Part shown: in pieces, positions 1-13,300 of the stretch | Layout: each line of letters begins with the position of its first letter | How positions within the stretch are numbered: the first letter of the stretch is position 1 | Source of the DNA: Bugulina stolonifera | Lineage: Eukaryota > Bryozoa > Gymnolaemata > Cheilostomatida > Bugulidae | Assembly (NCBI GenBank): GCA_935421135.1 | Contig: OW285190.1 | Coordinates: 14,146,501-14,210,500 of the forward strand | Length of the DNA: 64,000 nucleotides | Direction: 5' to 3' | Notes under the pieces: model-generated | The model's database searches: none | What the model was told of the DNA's origin: nothing | Seen by the model: only the letters and a program-made list of their open reading frames with translations | Made by a program: the position numbers and the translations under genes

Positions 1-2037
1 GATTATTTTTTGTGTTCAACTTCAGCAGCAACAGAACAATAATTATAATTACATGTAACTAACTGATATATAAATTTGGCCATATAGGCTTAAAAATTGT
101 CTAACTATAATATTAGTATTGCTATAATATAATGTATGTAATTATGTAGTATATAGTTATAACACAAATGTATGTATTTATTGTAACATGTATACATGTT
201 TAACCTATAAAATACTTGGCTATGTGTATCATACATGTAATCTTCTAACAATGTACTTGTACATGTGTTAGAAAGAGCCAAGCAAACATTCATTGTTATA
301 TTACAATTTTACAGAACACAGTCAGAATTAAACACTGGGCATCAACAATTATAGGCACCACTATTTTAACTGTGTTTTCGAGATTATATTTTTGAGAAAT
401 CAAGACGTTAAACTGGATGACATTATTTGTTAGAGAGTATATGCGCATTCAGTATTTATGACGCTACATGTGATCAGTCTGTCAGAATTTATTTCCTTAG
501 AGAGGTGCAAGTCCTGAAATAATTATGTTTTGTTGCATATTCCGCTGCCGATGCCTTCTGAGTTTGTAATCGGTTCATCTTCGCAAGCATTCTACTGGCG
601 CAATCAGCATAACTAAGCCCCCCTTACCAAGTGTATGTACTGCTCAGGAACTGAACTATGCATCTAGCCTGTGGTCCCAATAAATAGCATGCTTGATGGC
701 CATTACATCATTATAGAAACTCATGCTACACATATGAAACTAGCCAATCAGAATAGATTGCTTGCTGTAGCATTCTCATTGGTTAATTGTAGTAACAAGA
801 GGTCACATGACCTCACAAACACACCCGGATGAACAAGTGTTCCAGGGAAAATGCTGAAGTTGCTCTTGTGTGTGAACAAATTCCAATGACATTTTACTGA
901 CTGGTTCACATTAGCTAACAGTATGGCTTAATTCACTCGTATCATCAGCTAAATTGCACGTCGCGTACAGTGAATTAGTTTATAGTAGTGATCAAATAAT
1001 AATATTGAGTACTTATTCAAATTATTATAGAATATTTTCACAATGATATCATAATATTATATTATCATAATGATGATGTTAATCAATCCTCATGGCCGCC
1101 TTTTGGAGTTGTCTTCACAGTTTATAAGAAATATACATGTAGTTACTTGCTCGTTTCGTTTGTAATAATTATAATAGTAAATAGTTGTATATTGTTATAT
1201 AAATGGTATTGAATTGTATTTAAAATACTAATTTATGAAATTATAATATTGTTATAATTATTTATCACTACAAACAGTACACTATGTTATTATAATTATA
1301 TAAATAAATAGTCTAGTGTAACTGTGGCACAGTGAGTTACAGTATTGTCTGTGCATTTGTAACGATTGGAAGAAGAGTCAATTGCGAATATTAAATTATT
1401 ATTATATATTAATATCTAAATATAATTATCAATGTATATTTATTAATTTGATTCCATTTAGATTTAGTGGTTTGTATGGTGACTAGGCTACTTTTTTAAT
1501 GATTATAATATTTCTACGCTATAAAATTATAACTGTTATTAATTATAATTATTTATAAAATAAAATTAAATGTTCATTAAATTTTATTTTTGATTTTGTA
1601 ATTAATTTAGGCCTGATAAATAATAATAATCATTAGATATTATATTTCATATTTTGATCTTATAATTAGCACATGTATATAGGCCTATAGCAATTTAATA
1701 ATAATAAATATGATATCATCACGATTAGCTTGAAATCGGCTCACATGATTAGATTGATTCACTTCATTTATTATTTGTTGCAGGTTATAAATTTACGATA
1801 GACATACTGCTTTGGTTTACATCTGCTGTGGTCTACATTTGAGTTCATTTCAATCTTGCTACAACTATTTGAATTTTCAGCATATTGCAGGTATTCTAGT
1901 TCCTGAAATTACTTGGGTGGGATATTTGGTGCAGCATTTATACATGTATCTCACTGTTGCAGGCTTTTGAATATTTGGTTGAAAAGATGTATTTTTCTGG
2001 AGATGAGGCGAGATAGAAACACCTCTTCATCAAGATT
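1..2037. other. AT-rich upstream region of the zinc-finger gene
   Basis: No coding region is supported here; the one short open frame (105-293, minus) is low-complexity and looks accidental. The sequence is strongly AT-rich and carries several TACATGTA-type octamers. Around 743-783 there are two CCAAT boxes in opposite orientation, followed at 800-813 by an inverted pair of AGGTCA half-sites. This 700-850 block is the least AT-biased part and could be a promoter or enhancer, either of the downstream gene or of a gene off the left edge. The 5' untranslated exon of the zinc-finger gene probably lies in the last 200-300 bases. Confidence 0.5.
800..813. promoter_or_regulatory. inverted AGGTCA half-site pair near CCAAT boxes
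   Basis: The sequence reads AGGTCA-CA-TGACCT, an inverted repeat of the nuclear-receptor half-site with a 2-bp spacer that also makes a CACATG E-box core. CCAAT boxes lie just upstream (743-747 on plus; 778-782 on minus). Function is inferred from motif clustering only. Confidence 0.3.
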
Positions 2038-5000
2038 ATGCAGCTGACTTCATCTGCTAGTGCAAACTTGAAAACAGAGACACACTACAGTAAAACAGGT
2101 TAGCTTCTGTACATATTAGGCCTACTATTACTAATTGCAATTTAGGTTTGTAGACACTTAGCACAAATTCTATGGCTATCAAACTTAGTTCAAAGGGTAG
2201 TATGTTGCTAGCTTGACGTTGAAATGCACAGATTCTTCCCAGCGGCCATGTAGTTCTAAGAATTCTTTTGCCTAGAAGCAACAGTTCTACTGGTGGTGAC
2301 TGCAGGGCAACATTTGCTAATTACAGGTATTTTATAATATTTATGGTTTTTGCCTGAGGTGCAGGCACCCTGGGAGAAATGGGTTGTTTTTTCAGAGAGG
2401 TTCCAAGAGACTGCAGGGCCTTCAAGGATGCATGTTGATGGTAACATTTATTTGTTTTATGCATTTAGATCCTGGTGATGAAAAGGAGCAAGTCAATGGT
2501 AGTACTGTTGTCATGAATTGTGTATCAAAAACCGATGAAAATGGTGCCGAAAAATTTGTTGATAGTGGTAGGTTCTGCGTACAAGTATTTGTACAAACGT
2601 CTACCTATTTACAATATCATCTGCTAAACAGCTAAACACATTCATTGATAAATCCTGTATTGTTCTGTAGGGAGAATTCTATCCATGACGGAAACATCAC
2701 CTTCTAAACTAGCTTCTTCCGTACGTAGTGATGGGTCTGAGAGTGCAGGGTCTGCTGTTATATCTCCGATACAGTCAGGTGGATCCACGACAGGTACTGG
2801 TGCTGTCTGCAGTACAACCCAAGACAATCATCTGACTAAAATGGATTATGAGGAGAGCAATCATATTGACAATAATTCAACATGTGCAGAAACTAAAGTA
2901 GTATTGGAAAATCTAGCAAATAGTTCTGAGATTAGTAAACAAACGGTTGAAGATATGGATACTGCTAATGAAAGTTCAGATCATCCTTCCCATCTAGGAG
3001 AAGATGACGGTGAGAAGAATTTAGTCAATGGTGGTGTTTGTGACGTTGATAATAAATCTTCAGGTGATAACCTTTGTAAATCTAATGCCGGTGCTCAATC
3101 TAATATAGTCAAACCTGAAATAACTGACCATACAACCACTGGTGATGTTATTGATAACCAGGACAAATTAGATGGTAATCATGCATCATCTAAGGATAAC
3201 TTGTCCAATACTGGCAGTGCTACTGCTAGTGATAACACTAGTGCTCATGACAACTGTGCAGCTGGTGACAGCACCACCACCACCACCACCAATGAAAGTA
3301 CTGTACCTAATAAGGACCAAGTCAGTAACAATATGGCTGCTGGGGATAGTGGTACATCTACTCTTGGTAGTGTCACTGAGAAACACACTGATTTGTTAAA
3401 CGGGAACACTTGCAACAAATCGTCTTCACTCAAGTCGAAGGATGCAGATGTGAAGGAAGTGGTAACCGGTGGTAGTGAAGCGGATGAATCTTCGCAAGAT
3501 TCGTGTACATCTGGAGGTAGCAGTAAGTTACTCTGGTAGAACAGTTGCTTCAAATGCATATTAAATATCTTTCGTTCACTTTCTCATTCTAGAAACTCCT
3601 TTCAATCAACCATTGCTTTATAATATTATCTTCATAACAGCTAGCAGGTCGGTTAGCCCAGGTTCTAGCCAGCTGAGTAAAGCATCTGACGAAGGGGCCG
3701 TAACAACCGTAACTCTTCAACCCAAGAGTATGATAAAAACTTCTAACCCCGCAACTATCAGCAAATCTATTGTACAAGGAGATACAAAGTAAGTGTGGCA
3801 AGCGGCAGGTGTGCTCTTTACACCAAACATCATTGTTGGCCTGTTAGCCTGGGTCCATCTTCTATGCCCTACAAAGGAATACATGGATGTTGTATTGGTG
3901 ACTGAAGCCACATGTGGAAGGAGATGGGCAGTAACTTAGCACATACGAGTGAATATACCTTGTCCAACACTTCCATGAGAATGTTCCTAGAATAGATCAA
4001 CCGTATCAATACTCACATAGTACACTGTCAGCTTCACGGGCTGCAATCGAGTTTTTTTGTCATAATCCTTCAAGGTGATGTTTTAGCAAGTTGTTTAGTC
4101 TAGTAGAAATAAGGTAGGCTAAATAGATGGGGCTCTAAAATGTGCTGATTGATATTGCGTATTACTGTATTATTGCATTATTTTACTACTGTAACTATTA
4201 TTGTACTACTGTGTTACTAGATGTGAGATTAAAATCCAGCCAAGATCAATTGTTACTGCTTCCAAGACGCATGAAGTTATCACCTACACTATGGATAGGA
4301 AATCTAATATGGTGAGAAAGTCAGCAGTGGCACCTGGTGTGAAAACAGCGTTTAACATTCAGCCACCCACTAGCACTTCAAGCAGTACCAGCAACGCTCC
4401 CTCTGCTCAAGATATTAAAGACGGACATGCCTATTTACGTGCAATGCCCAAGTTTCTCTATCAGGTATGAATGCTTCACAAAAGTAGATAGTTGGAAGCT
4501 GCTAGAGTCAGTAATTAGGTCATTCAGCAACTAGGTCAATTAGTAACCAAATGGTTAGGTATGCGTTGGTATGTACTGGTTGAAGTTTGTCGCTGTAAAC
4601 TGTGCACTCTATCCTGGGGTTAAATCTCCAGCTGTGCCTCCATAGTGAAACCGTCCCTCCATAGTGAAACCGACAGCTGACTTGGATTGATTTGAGAAAT
4701 TATTACACTGGTTGTAACATAACTAACAACTAGCTGTATGGTTACATTGGTTGCACATTGTGTAACTTCTGTGCATAATTTAGTGATGCATGCTCTATGT
4801 GTGGTCTATACTGTAGCGGATGTTTTTCTATAGGTGGGTCTCTCTCTGCTAAGAGAGTTTGTGTACGAAGGTCTGTCGGACCATGTCGGTAATCTGAGGA
4901 AACAGGGAGATAATAAATACAGCGAGGAACAGTACCAATCTCTACAGAAATCACTAGCAAACCTCCGCAAGGATAACAAGGATTTGCATCTCAAATATGA

Positions 5001-8000
5001 TAAGGTATGTCTATAATACATTGTGGGTATTACTGCATTCATTGGCAGCACAGGGCTGCCTGTGAGCTCTTGGTAATCAGTGGAAGTAGATAAGTAAAGA
5101 GTTCACCATGTGTTTCATTATAATATTTCACAAAATGTGACCCAATTCTGAATTTGAATTCTGTTTGTTGTATGTGATTCCATCATCTCAACTATCTTTA
5201 TTACTGTATTACTTCTAGGTGTGCCCAGCGGTGGTGGATGGTAAGCCATGTGGTTTTAAAACCGAGTCATCGTTAGCCCTAGAAACACACCTTAGCCAGT
5301 CACATGTTAGTCAGGGACACAAGCTACACTGTGCCAGATGCAACTCCTACACCACAACACTGCCCACCTGCTTCAAGAATCACATGCTGGATACACACAA
5401 CGTGGTGGCAACCGTGGTCAAACCAAGCGCTTTCTATCAGTGCAAGATGTGCCACTATGAATCCAACACTGGCTCTAGAGTCCTGGTTAGTCTACCAACT
5501 ATCCTATTGCTGATATATTATGTAACAATAGTAGGTGTTGTCATTCCTTTGTATATGCAATGTAAAGGGGGACGACTTCATGTACTAACCCAGATAATGT
5601 ACATGTAGCATGCACCGTATCAAGTATAATAGTGGTGATGTTAACTTTATATGGAGTTGTGTTCACATTATATATATGTGATGATATAATATTGTACTCA
5701 CTAAACACTGGGTCACTTTCTGCACTATGAAAGCTTAGTGTGGCCAAATTATTATGGAGAATATAGCAGGACACTCTCTTTCTTATTGATTCACAGAGTC
5801 ACATGACAGCCTGCAGCAAATCATTCCAACTATCCAAGAACTTGAGACCAGAGGGTGGATGTAACACGCCACTGGGCGAGTCCATATTCAGAACTTCAAA
5901 GTTATTTAACAGTCACCCCTCGCCAGCCACACAGCCGACACAATTAGTACAACCCTCCACCGCTAGCAGCATCGCACCTAAGTTGGTTATCAACACTCTG
6001 AAATCTTCTACTGGTACCACAACACTCACCCCTACAGCGCGTAAGTACATAATTATACATGTATGGGATGGTAGTAGAGCACAGGGTATAGTATATCACA
6101 CCTCTGACAATAGGTTACTGGAACACTTGTATAGCGAGTAGCTGATTGTGATAGTAATTGTGAATGTGAATGTCATGCTATATAACATGTGTCTATACTG
6201 TAGTCACACACGTACATGTACATATACGTATATCACTTGTTACTGTATCATATGTGCGCTAAAGCTGTGTTGGCTATCCGATTACCGGATGCCTTTTGAT
6301 ACAATGGACTGTGTTGTGTTGTACTGTGACATGTGTTTGTATATTATTGTGTTTGGTTACAGATGCTACTAACGTGGCACCTATAACATTGAGACCTTCC
6401 ATTCCTTCACAGATGTCTGTAGTCACACAGATAGGAGGTAGACCCACCACCGTAAGTATTCCTGTATAATAATATACATGATTGTAGTATGTGATCTACA
6501 ATCACTGCAGTCACGTAGGTCTTGCTGTGAACGTACATGTATATTATGTTACCTACCAATAATGTACATGTACATGTATAGTATATTACTTACCAATCCT
6601 AGTGATCAGCAAACTGGAAAGCCCTTGTCATTATCACCCTGTTAAGCTCCCCCTCCGCCTCTACTTGTGGATAGTCTCACTATCAGTAACTAGAGGGTTA
6701 AACCTTAATGTCGGCCGTATATAGCTAAGAGGGTGTCTCTACAAATGGATAGACATTCTAATCTATGTTATGTAGGCTGAGGTCGTTAGCTGTGAGATGT
6801 GTGGAGGTCTGATACAAGGTACACAGGCTCTCCGAGTTCACATGCAGTGGTGCCATAACATTAACATAACACACCTCAAGAACCCAGCTTTCCACTGCCC
6901 AGTGGGCAGCTGTAAGAAACTATTCTGGACAGTACAGGGGCTGGCTAAGCATACCACTGTAAGTACATGTATATAGTATACCAACTCGACTACTGCTACC
7001 ACTGTAAAGCATAGTATACCAACTCTACTACTATTACCACTGTAAGTATAGTATACCAACTCGACTACTGCTACCACTGTAAGCATAGTATACCAACTCT
7101 ACTACTACCACTGTAAGTATAGTATACCAACTCTACTACTACCACTGTAAGTATAGTATACCAACTCTACTACTACTACCACTGTAAGCATAGTATACCA
7201 ACTCTACTACTACCACTGTAAGTATAGTATACCAACTCTACTACTACCACTGTAAGTATAGTATACCAACTCTACTACTACTACTACTACTGTAAGTATA
7301 GTATACCAACTCTACTACTACCACTGTAAGTATAGTATACCAACTCTACTACTACTACCACTGTAAGTATAGTATACCAACTCTACTACTACCACTGTAA
7401 GTATAGTATACCAACTCTACTACTACTACCACTGTAAGTATAGTATACCAACTCTACTACTACCACTGTAAGTATAGTATACCAACTTGACTTCTACTAC
7501 ACCAGTGGGGTGTACTTACAAAGGCCCTGTCTATTCAACGATTAGCTGCAGGCTTTGCATTTTCCATGCCGAAATTTGCTTGAGCATTTATTGTAACTCT
7601 TTGGGATTTCTGACATTGCGTGTGGAATGGATTTTTTTGTAAAATTTTGGTATAAATAACTTCAGTTTATTTACATGTATGTAGAACTGGGTTATTGTCT
7701 AGCCCAACAGATATGATGTCGTGTAGTATCCATGTCTAGGTGTGAACCATTAGTTAAATGTAAATAGTGAACCACTGGAGGTACGTCACATGGTCCAATA
7801 GCATACCACAATGATGGTGGAACATTGAGTGCAGCGTTGTAGCATCATAAGTTAGATCAGCCAATGGGTATGAGTGACGTGGTATACGAAATATAGCAAT
7901 ATACTAACCTGAACTGCATCTACATGTAGTTGTGCACATGCATGTAAGTCTTTGTAACAAACTGTATTATACTTTAGACATGCAAATCAGTATCTGAGGT

Positions 8001-9581
8001 CACCGTCCCTGACCTTGGTAACTGCTGTTTCCTGTGCCGAAAGCCGTTCCAGACAACCCTAGTCGAGCATCTACTAGCCAGACATCTTAGTGACCTCAAG
8101 GTAATATATTATGTTGATAGTTATAGATGGTACTGTCTACTAGTTGTACTGGTTAGAGATGGTGGCTGCCTACGTTAGCAAATATAGGATTGATAAATAG
8201 GTGGTTGAACTAGTGTGGGATATGTTGTATTGGTGCAATCACCAGCGGTGCCTGTTGTTATAATCTGATATGATGTTTATATAGAAAATGGTGGAGTTGA
8301 AGAGATGTATGTCACCAAACTGTAGTACCAAATCCTTTACCAGTATAGACATGCTACAGAGCCATCTAGCTACAGAACATAGGCTCAAGATGACAGGTTT
8401 AGCAGGGCTTGCTACTGCTAGCGTCAGTAATATCAAGGTAAGACATGTATAGAGCTGTGGTTAACAGTGCAGATTAAGCTAAGGTATATTATGGGCTAAC
8501 AGTCCACGCTTATAGCTGGGGTATAGTCAGTTAGCATTAGTGCAAGGTGTATTAAGGCTATAGACAAGCTGAAGTACACAGCAAAACCCACTGCATAGAC
8601 CTAGAGCACAAGTATTATAATGTCATGTAAATGTAGCTGAAGGTTTTTGTATGTTTGTATAAATACAGTGATGTATGTGCTTGGGCCATGAATGCAGGCT
8701 TTTCAAACCACATCTGTTCAACAGTTTAAGTAGGCTTTCACTCTACTAGACCTACTACTGCTACTGTACATTCCATTCACACTGGCTTTATGAAGGATAT
8801 CTTACTTACATTGCTATTCTAAATACTACTGCATTAGTTAGCATGTATGCTAATTCCCACTATAATATCATATATTGTAGTTCCAGCCATTCTGTTCCAT
8901 ATGCAAACTCAAGTTCCTATCTTCACAAGACTTTGCTAAGCACTGCGCTGTCACCCATGTACACAAATGTGACCTGTGTGGTGCCCAGTGCAGTACTAAA
9001 CAGGGACTAAAGGTAAGTCAGTCCACACATTAGTCAATCAGCAGACATGTTTATATACGTAATATACTGTACACTGCAAAGATGATGTAGCTGTATGCAT
9101 TAGATAGGCCTACACTTCAACTTGCATCACTGGTCCAATAATGTTGCATAATTTATAATCTGCTACATTGTAAATGTGATGGCTTCATTATACAAAATAC
9201 TAGTCAATATTACGTAATGTGTTACATAACATGTAAACATCTGCATCTACTCAACATTCCTAGTCAGTTTACTGATTTATACTCTCGGAGTTGTCTTCTT
9301 TCTGCTACAGTACATTTACAGTACATGCACTGTACTGTACATGCAATTCCTGGCTAGCTTCCATGATTGTAGTCTATAATATTTGCCTGCAGGAACATGA
9401 GAATACTGTGCACCCATTCCGCTACTGTCTGGTCTGCAATAAGCAAGTGAAAAGGGCAGTATTTATACAGCATGTGGTACATGGACATAAAGCTACCAAG
9501 TGTAGGGCAGCAGTAAAGAGGCTCTCGCAATCTGAGTACCAGATGCATATTAAGAAACCGAAACTTGAGGATTGGTATTGA
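2038..9581 (+). CDS. multi-C2H2 zinc-finger nuclear protein (possibly MEP-1-like)
   Basis: Fourteen exons join in one frame to 984 residues: 2038-2098, 2469-2567, 2671-3522, 3641-3788, 4221-4464, 4834-5004, 5219-5485, 5797-6040, 6363-6451, 6776-6958, 7978-8100, 8285-8437, 8881-9012, 9393-9581. All use GT-AG introns and the phases agree. The first ~400 residues are Ser/Thr/Asn/Asp-rich and look disordered. A short helical block follows (YLRAMPKFLYQVGL onward, ending LRKDNKDLHLKYDK). After it come about ten C2H2 or C2H2-like fingers, for example CPAVVDGKPCGFKT..H..H, CEMCGGLIQGT..H..H, CSICKLKFLS..H..H and CLVCNKQVKRA..H..H. Two low-complexity stretches separate finger groups. The protein ends on a basic tail, KKPKLEDWY. 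Widely spaced irregular fingers after a disordered N-terminus recall MEP-1-type chromatin cofactors, but this is a guess; a generic zinc-finger transcription regulator is equally possible. The start is the first ATG of the spliced frame. Confidence 0.85.
6950..7486 (+). repeat. intronic minisatellite containing splice-donor copies
   Basis: About 14-15 tandem units of 30-36 bp begin exactly at the end of the exon that stops at 6958. Each unit carries a copy of the exon-end/donor sequence (CCACT|GTAAGTATAG) followed by TATACCAACTC and a variable (TAC)n tract. Units differ by the number of TAC triplets and by GTAAGT versus GTAAGC. The array fills about half of the intron between the exons ending 6958 and starting 7978. 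Confidence 0.9.
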
Positions 9582-10359
9582 TTCGGTTGGTCCTAAGACT
9601 ATATTTCCTGTATAGTAATTAGACACTCTGCTGCAATATGTTAGACTGTGCTCCAACAAGATGTTGTGTACTCTCTCTGTCTGTCTGTGTGTCTTATCAA
9701 CTTGAATATGGAAGCCACTCAGACATGTTCCATATTATAATTTGACGACTTTGTTCCTGCTGTAGGTTTCAACGCAACCCTCAGTTAATATTTTTGTTCT
9801 TCCACATTTTATTTCTGTATTGTAAATAGTAAAGACAGTCCATTAAGCATATCTTGTCTCCATGTACAGTATATTAGTGACTTGACTTTTTTTAGGCAAT
9901 TGTTTTAGTGGTCTGTGCTGTTGGAAGTAGAGATATATTTACTCAGAGAATATTAGTGTGTTACTCTACATCACTCACTGTATCTTGTCTATATTGTACA
10001 TCAAATAGAGTTAGATTGTATTTTCAACATTTATTATACTGGGTTTATGGGTCAAATGTACACAAATATATAAAATGTATATTCATTTAACTTTTACATA
10101 ACCTTATAGACGCTTGTAAAACGTAAAACGTATGTACAATGCTAGGATACCAACTGAACATGGCTACTCCATACATGTAGCCATAATATTATATTGTTGG
10201 CTCCAGTGATTATAGTGATTCATACGCATAGTTGGAAAATATTTCCTAGTTTAGTGTTACTGTATTTACATGTACTTATCCCCTTATGGCATGATAATCA
10301 GTGTATAGAATAGTACCCCAGGACCAGAAGTATATCTGTCAGCTCTGATTCTATTCTGA
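9582..10359. other. convergent intergenic region, 3' untranslated sequence
   Basis: This lies between the stop codons of two convergent genes. It is AT-rich, with no supported coding; the 60-residue frame at 9908-10090 is not convincing. It probably holds the 3' untranslated regions and poly(A) sites of both genes. A short (CTCTGTCTGTCTGTGTGT)-like tract sits near 9670. No structured RNA was seen. Confidence 0.5.
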
Positions 10360-13300
10360 TCATTTAGCTGCTGCATGAGCTTGCTGTACAGCGGCAGCCA
10401 ATCCAGCTGCTGCTGTGTCTTGTTTCTCTTGGCCCGCCTTGATGACTGAATCTAGAATATTCTTATTCTTCTCCAGCATTCTTAGCAGCTTGGCTCTAGG
10501 TGAATGGTGGAGTGATCTTTGCTCAGCATGGTGTGGTACACCTGTTAATCAAATTTGATCTATAGAGACCCTTGTAGGTGATTGTATTGTAATCTAATCA
10601 ACAAAAGTTCAACTGCTGTAATTTTTAGGACCCTACTTCCTTCACAAGAAGTAAACATGGAGACGCAGTGGTTCCTCTAAGAATAATATACTGAGCTAGT
10701 TGAAAAATATTTGGTAGTAATCTAGATAAACATGGATATGGATACATTGTGAATTTATTCGTACCTCGTTTCCTAGAAGGTGCCGATTCAACTAGTCTAG
10801 GTTTACCAACTAGTAAGTTCTTCATTAATGTTTTCTCTCGTTCCTTGTCTGACATTGGGGCCAAGGGTATAGCTGAGGCTGTAGGTCTCCTCTTGTACTG
10901 TGTAAAGTCTGGAATAGAAGCATCACTTTCTGATCCATCCTCCTGTACTGCACGACTTCTTTTCTTCATTGTCTCCATAAATCTGTTAGTAAATTAGTAC
11001 ACCTGGGGTTTATTGTAATGTCTATAGAATGTATAGTAAAGATGGTGGCATATAAAAACTGAAATCCACCTCTGTCTCTACCATGTTCTAGGTTATTAAC
11101 ACGACTGCACTGACTGAGCAAAGGCATTGTTACCAATCACTACCATCTGTGATATGTTAAAACTGCTCGTCGTACCTATAAGAAATTAGTCATGTACTTT
11201 CACCTTCTGTCATATTGCTACGTTATTTACCTATTCCATGCAGCGTCCTTGTCTTTAATAAACTTAATTCCTTGCTTGAACTGTTCTTCTTTAATATTCC
11301 ACAACATCTTTTCAATGCGATGACAGAACTCCCCGACTTGGCACTGAACATTCTCTGCTTCCTCCTACAACAAATATTATAATACTAGGATTAATTTGCA
11401 TTTCCATATCTACTGAGTTGTACATTACTGTTGCTACTGTTAATCAATCTCTATAAGTGTATACTGTATAGTATGTTAGAACTTTGCTACAGCTGAAATC
11501 TTACTTTTATTTGAGATTTAGTAGGTGGTTTTTTCTTCACCATTCTAGAGAGAACAGTAGCAACGCTTTGTGAAGATTTGGTCTGATCATGAATGGCTTT
11601 CTCCCTCTGATGGGACTCCATCGCTTCCTTTACTACTGGATTCTGCTTCAGTTTTCTATGCAATTCCTGTCAACAGTTTTAAAGACTTGCTATTAATTCT
11701 TCGAGAGGACTATCACTATGCAATATAGTTTATATTAGAATAGTTAGCATAGCTCAAATTACGTCTAGTTTTCAAATGGGTGGGAGAAATAATCACAAAT
11801 TGATTCTAAAGATATCGCAGGTCATCTGTTGAAATACAAAAATAAAGTAGCTCCCATATACACTGTGGAAATACTGTGTTAGCTGTAGGCCTAATGAACA
11901 TCCATAAGCTATAAGTTATAATGCTGTATTGTCCTCTTTATGTTTTTTTATGAATGGAGAAGACAACTCCCTAATATGATCAATAGCTGATGAAGCCTCA
12001 CCCAAGAACTTTTTATGAGAGGTGTAACTAATTTCACGGAGTCCTTATGATAGAAATCACTTGCCTGTCTTTCAAGTTCCTTCACAGGTATTCTAACTGT
12101 GAGTTTAGCTGCAGGAGCATCAGATTTACTCTTAGATATCGGTCTCTCAGGGACTGCTGGCAGTGAAAGAAATTGTGACTGACTTCTGGCGCCAGGTAGA
12201 GGGCTGTTTGTTGGCACCCTCTGTACTTCCTGGTGGGCTGACTTTTTCTCTGGCATCATGTGACCAGCAAAACTTGGAAGCTGTAAATCATGGCAAATAC
12301 AGCATATGCATCATATAGTATACCTATAATTATATCACATTGTACAAGTGTGGCCCTACCAGCACACTAGTATCTAGCAAATGCAGTGGGAATTTTTACT
12401 GTTACTATGACACCAATAGTAATGGATCTCTAAAGCAAAATAGGGATAGTTTCTATTATCAATTTCAGTATACATGTCGTATATACATGTACATTACGTA
12501 CTACTGTGTGCTTATTTGTCATCGTAACCTTGCACATTGGCACGATATAATACAGCTTTGAAGGATTTTAAATCTGTAGCTTTTTATTATAACGATCAGT
12601 GTCGGAGTTATAATGGTAAAGTGACTTTTGCTTATCGTTCCGTATCGCTCACCTGATTCTCCTTTATGACTTCTTCAAACCTCTCTATCTCATCTGCTGT
12701 CTCTACCAGTTGAAGTCGTTTGTTCTGTCTACTGACAGGTTTATCAAGAAAGTGGTACATATGCTTACGGTTCTTTTCAACTGCTTTTATTAGTTCTTTT
12801 TTCAGTATAGTGGTTCTCGCTTCAGCCACTATCGGAGGGATTATATCAGTTGAACAGTTTATTCTGACTTTATTCTCAAGAGATTTGTCCGTATAACATA
12901 ATTTGTTTGAGTTTCTAACCTGTAAATATAGGTTCGATACATAATTAGGGTGTGGTACAATCAAATGTGTGACTGTTCGAAAAAGACAGTTTGAAACAGG
13001 ACGTTTCGAAAGTGGACAGTTCGACACCGAACAGTTTGAAACGCCTAAGCCCAAACCCCAACCACCAGACTTCAACTAATTTTTATTTTTAATATTGTTT
13101 TTTTATTTAATCAATTAAATTAATTAGTTAAAATTAATTATCTGCAAGTTGTCTTCTTCTAAATGTAATCTACACAGTTTCCAACTGTCCTGTTTCGAAC
13201 TGGCCAGTTGTGAAACATCCTGTTTCGAACTGTCTTTTTTTAAATACACCTTTACCGGAATCAATGATAATATACATTGATATCATGGTGTATATTATCA

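Noticed and set aside
105..293. 62-residue minus-strand open frame
   Set aside because: Tyr/Ile/His-rich translation of AT-rich DNA; no splice context or coding bias.
3172..3559. Open frames overlapping the zinc-finger gene's large exon in other frames and on the minus strand
   Set aside because: They are shadows of the 2671-3522 exon, produced by its (ACC)n and Ser/Thr codons.
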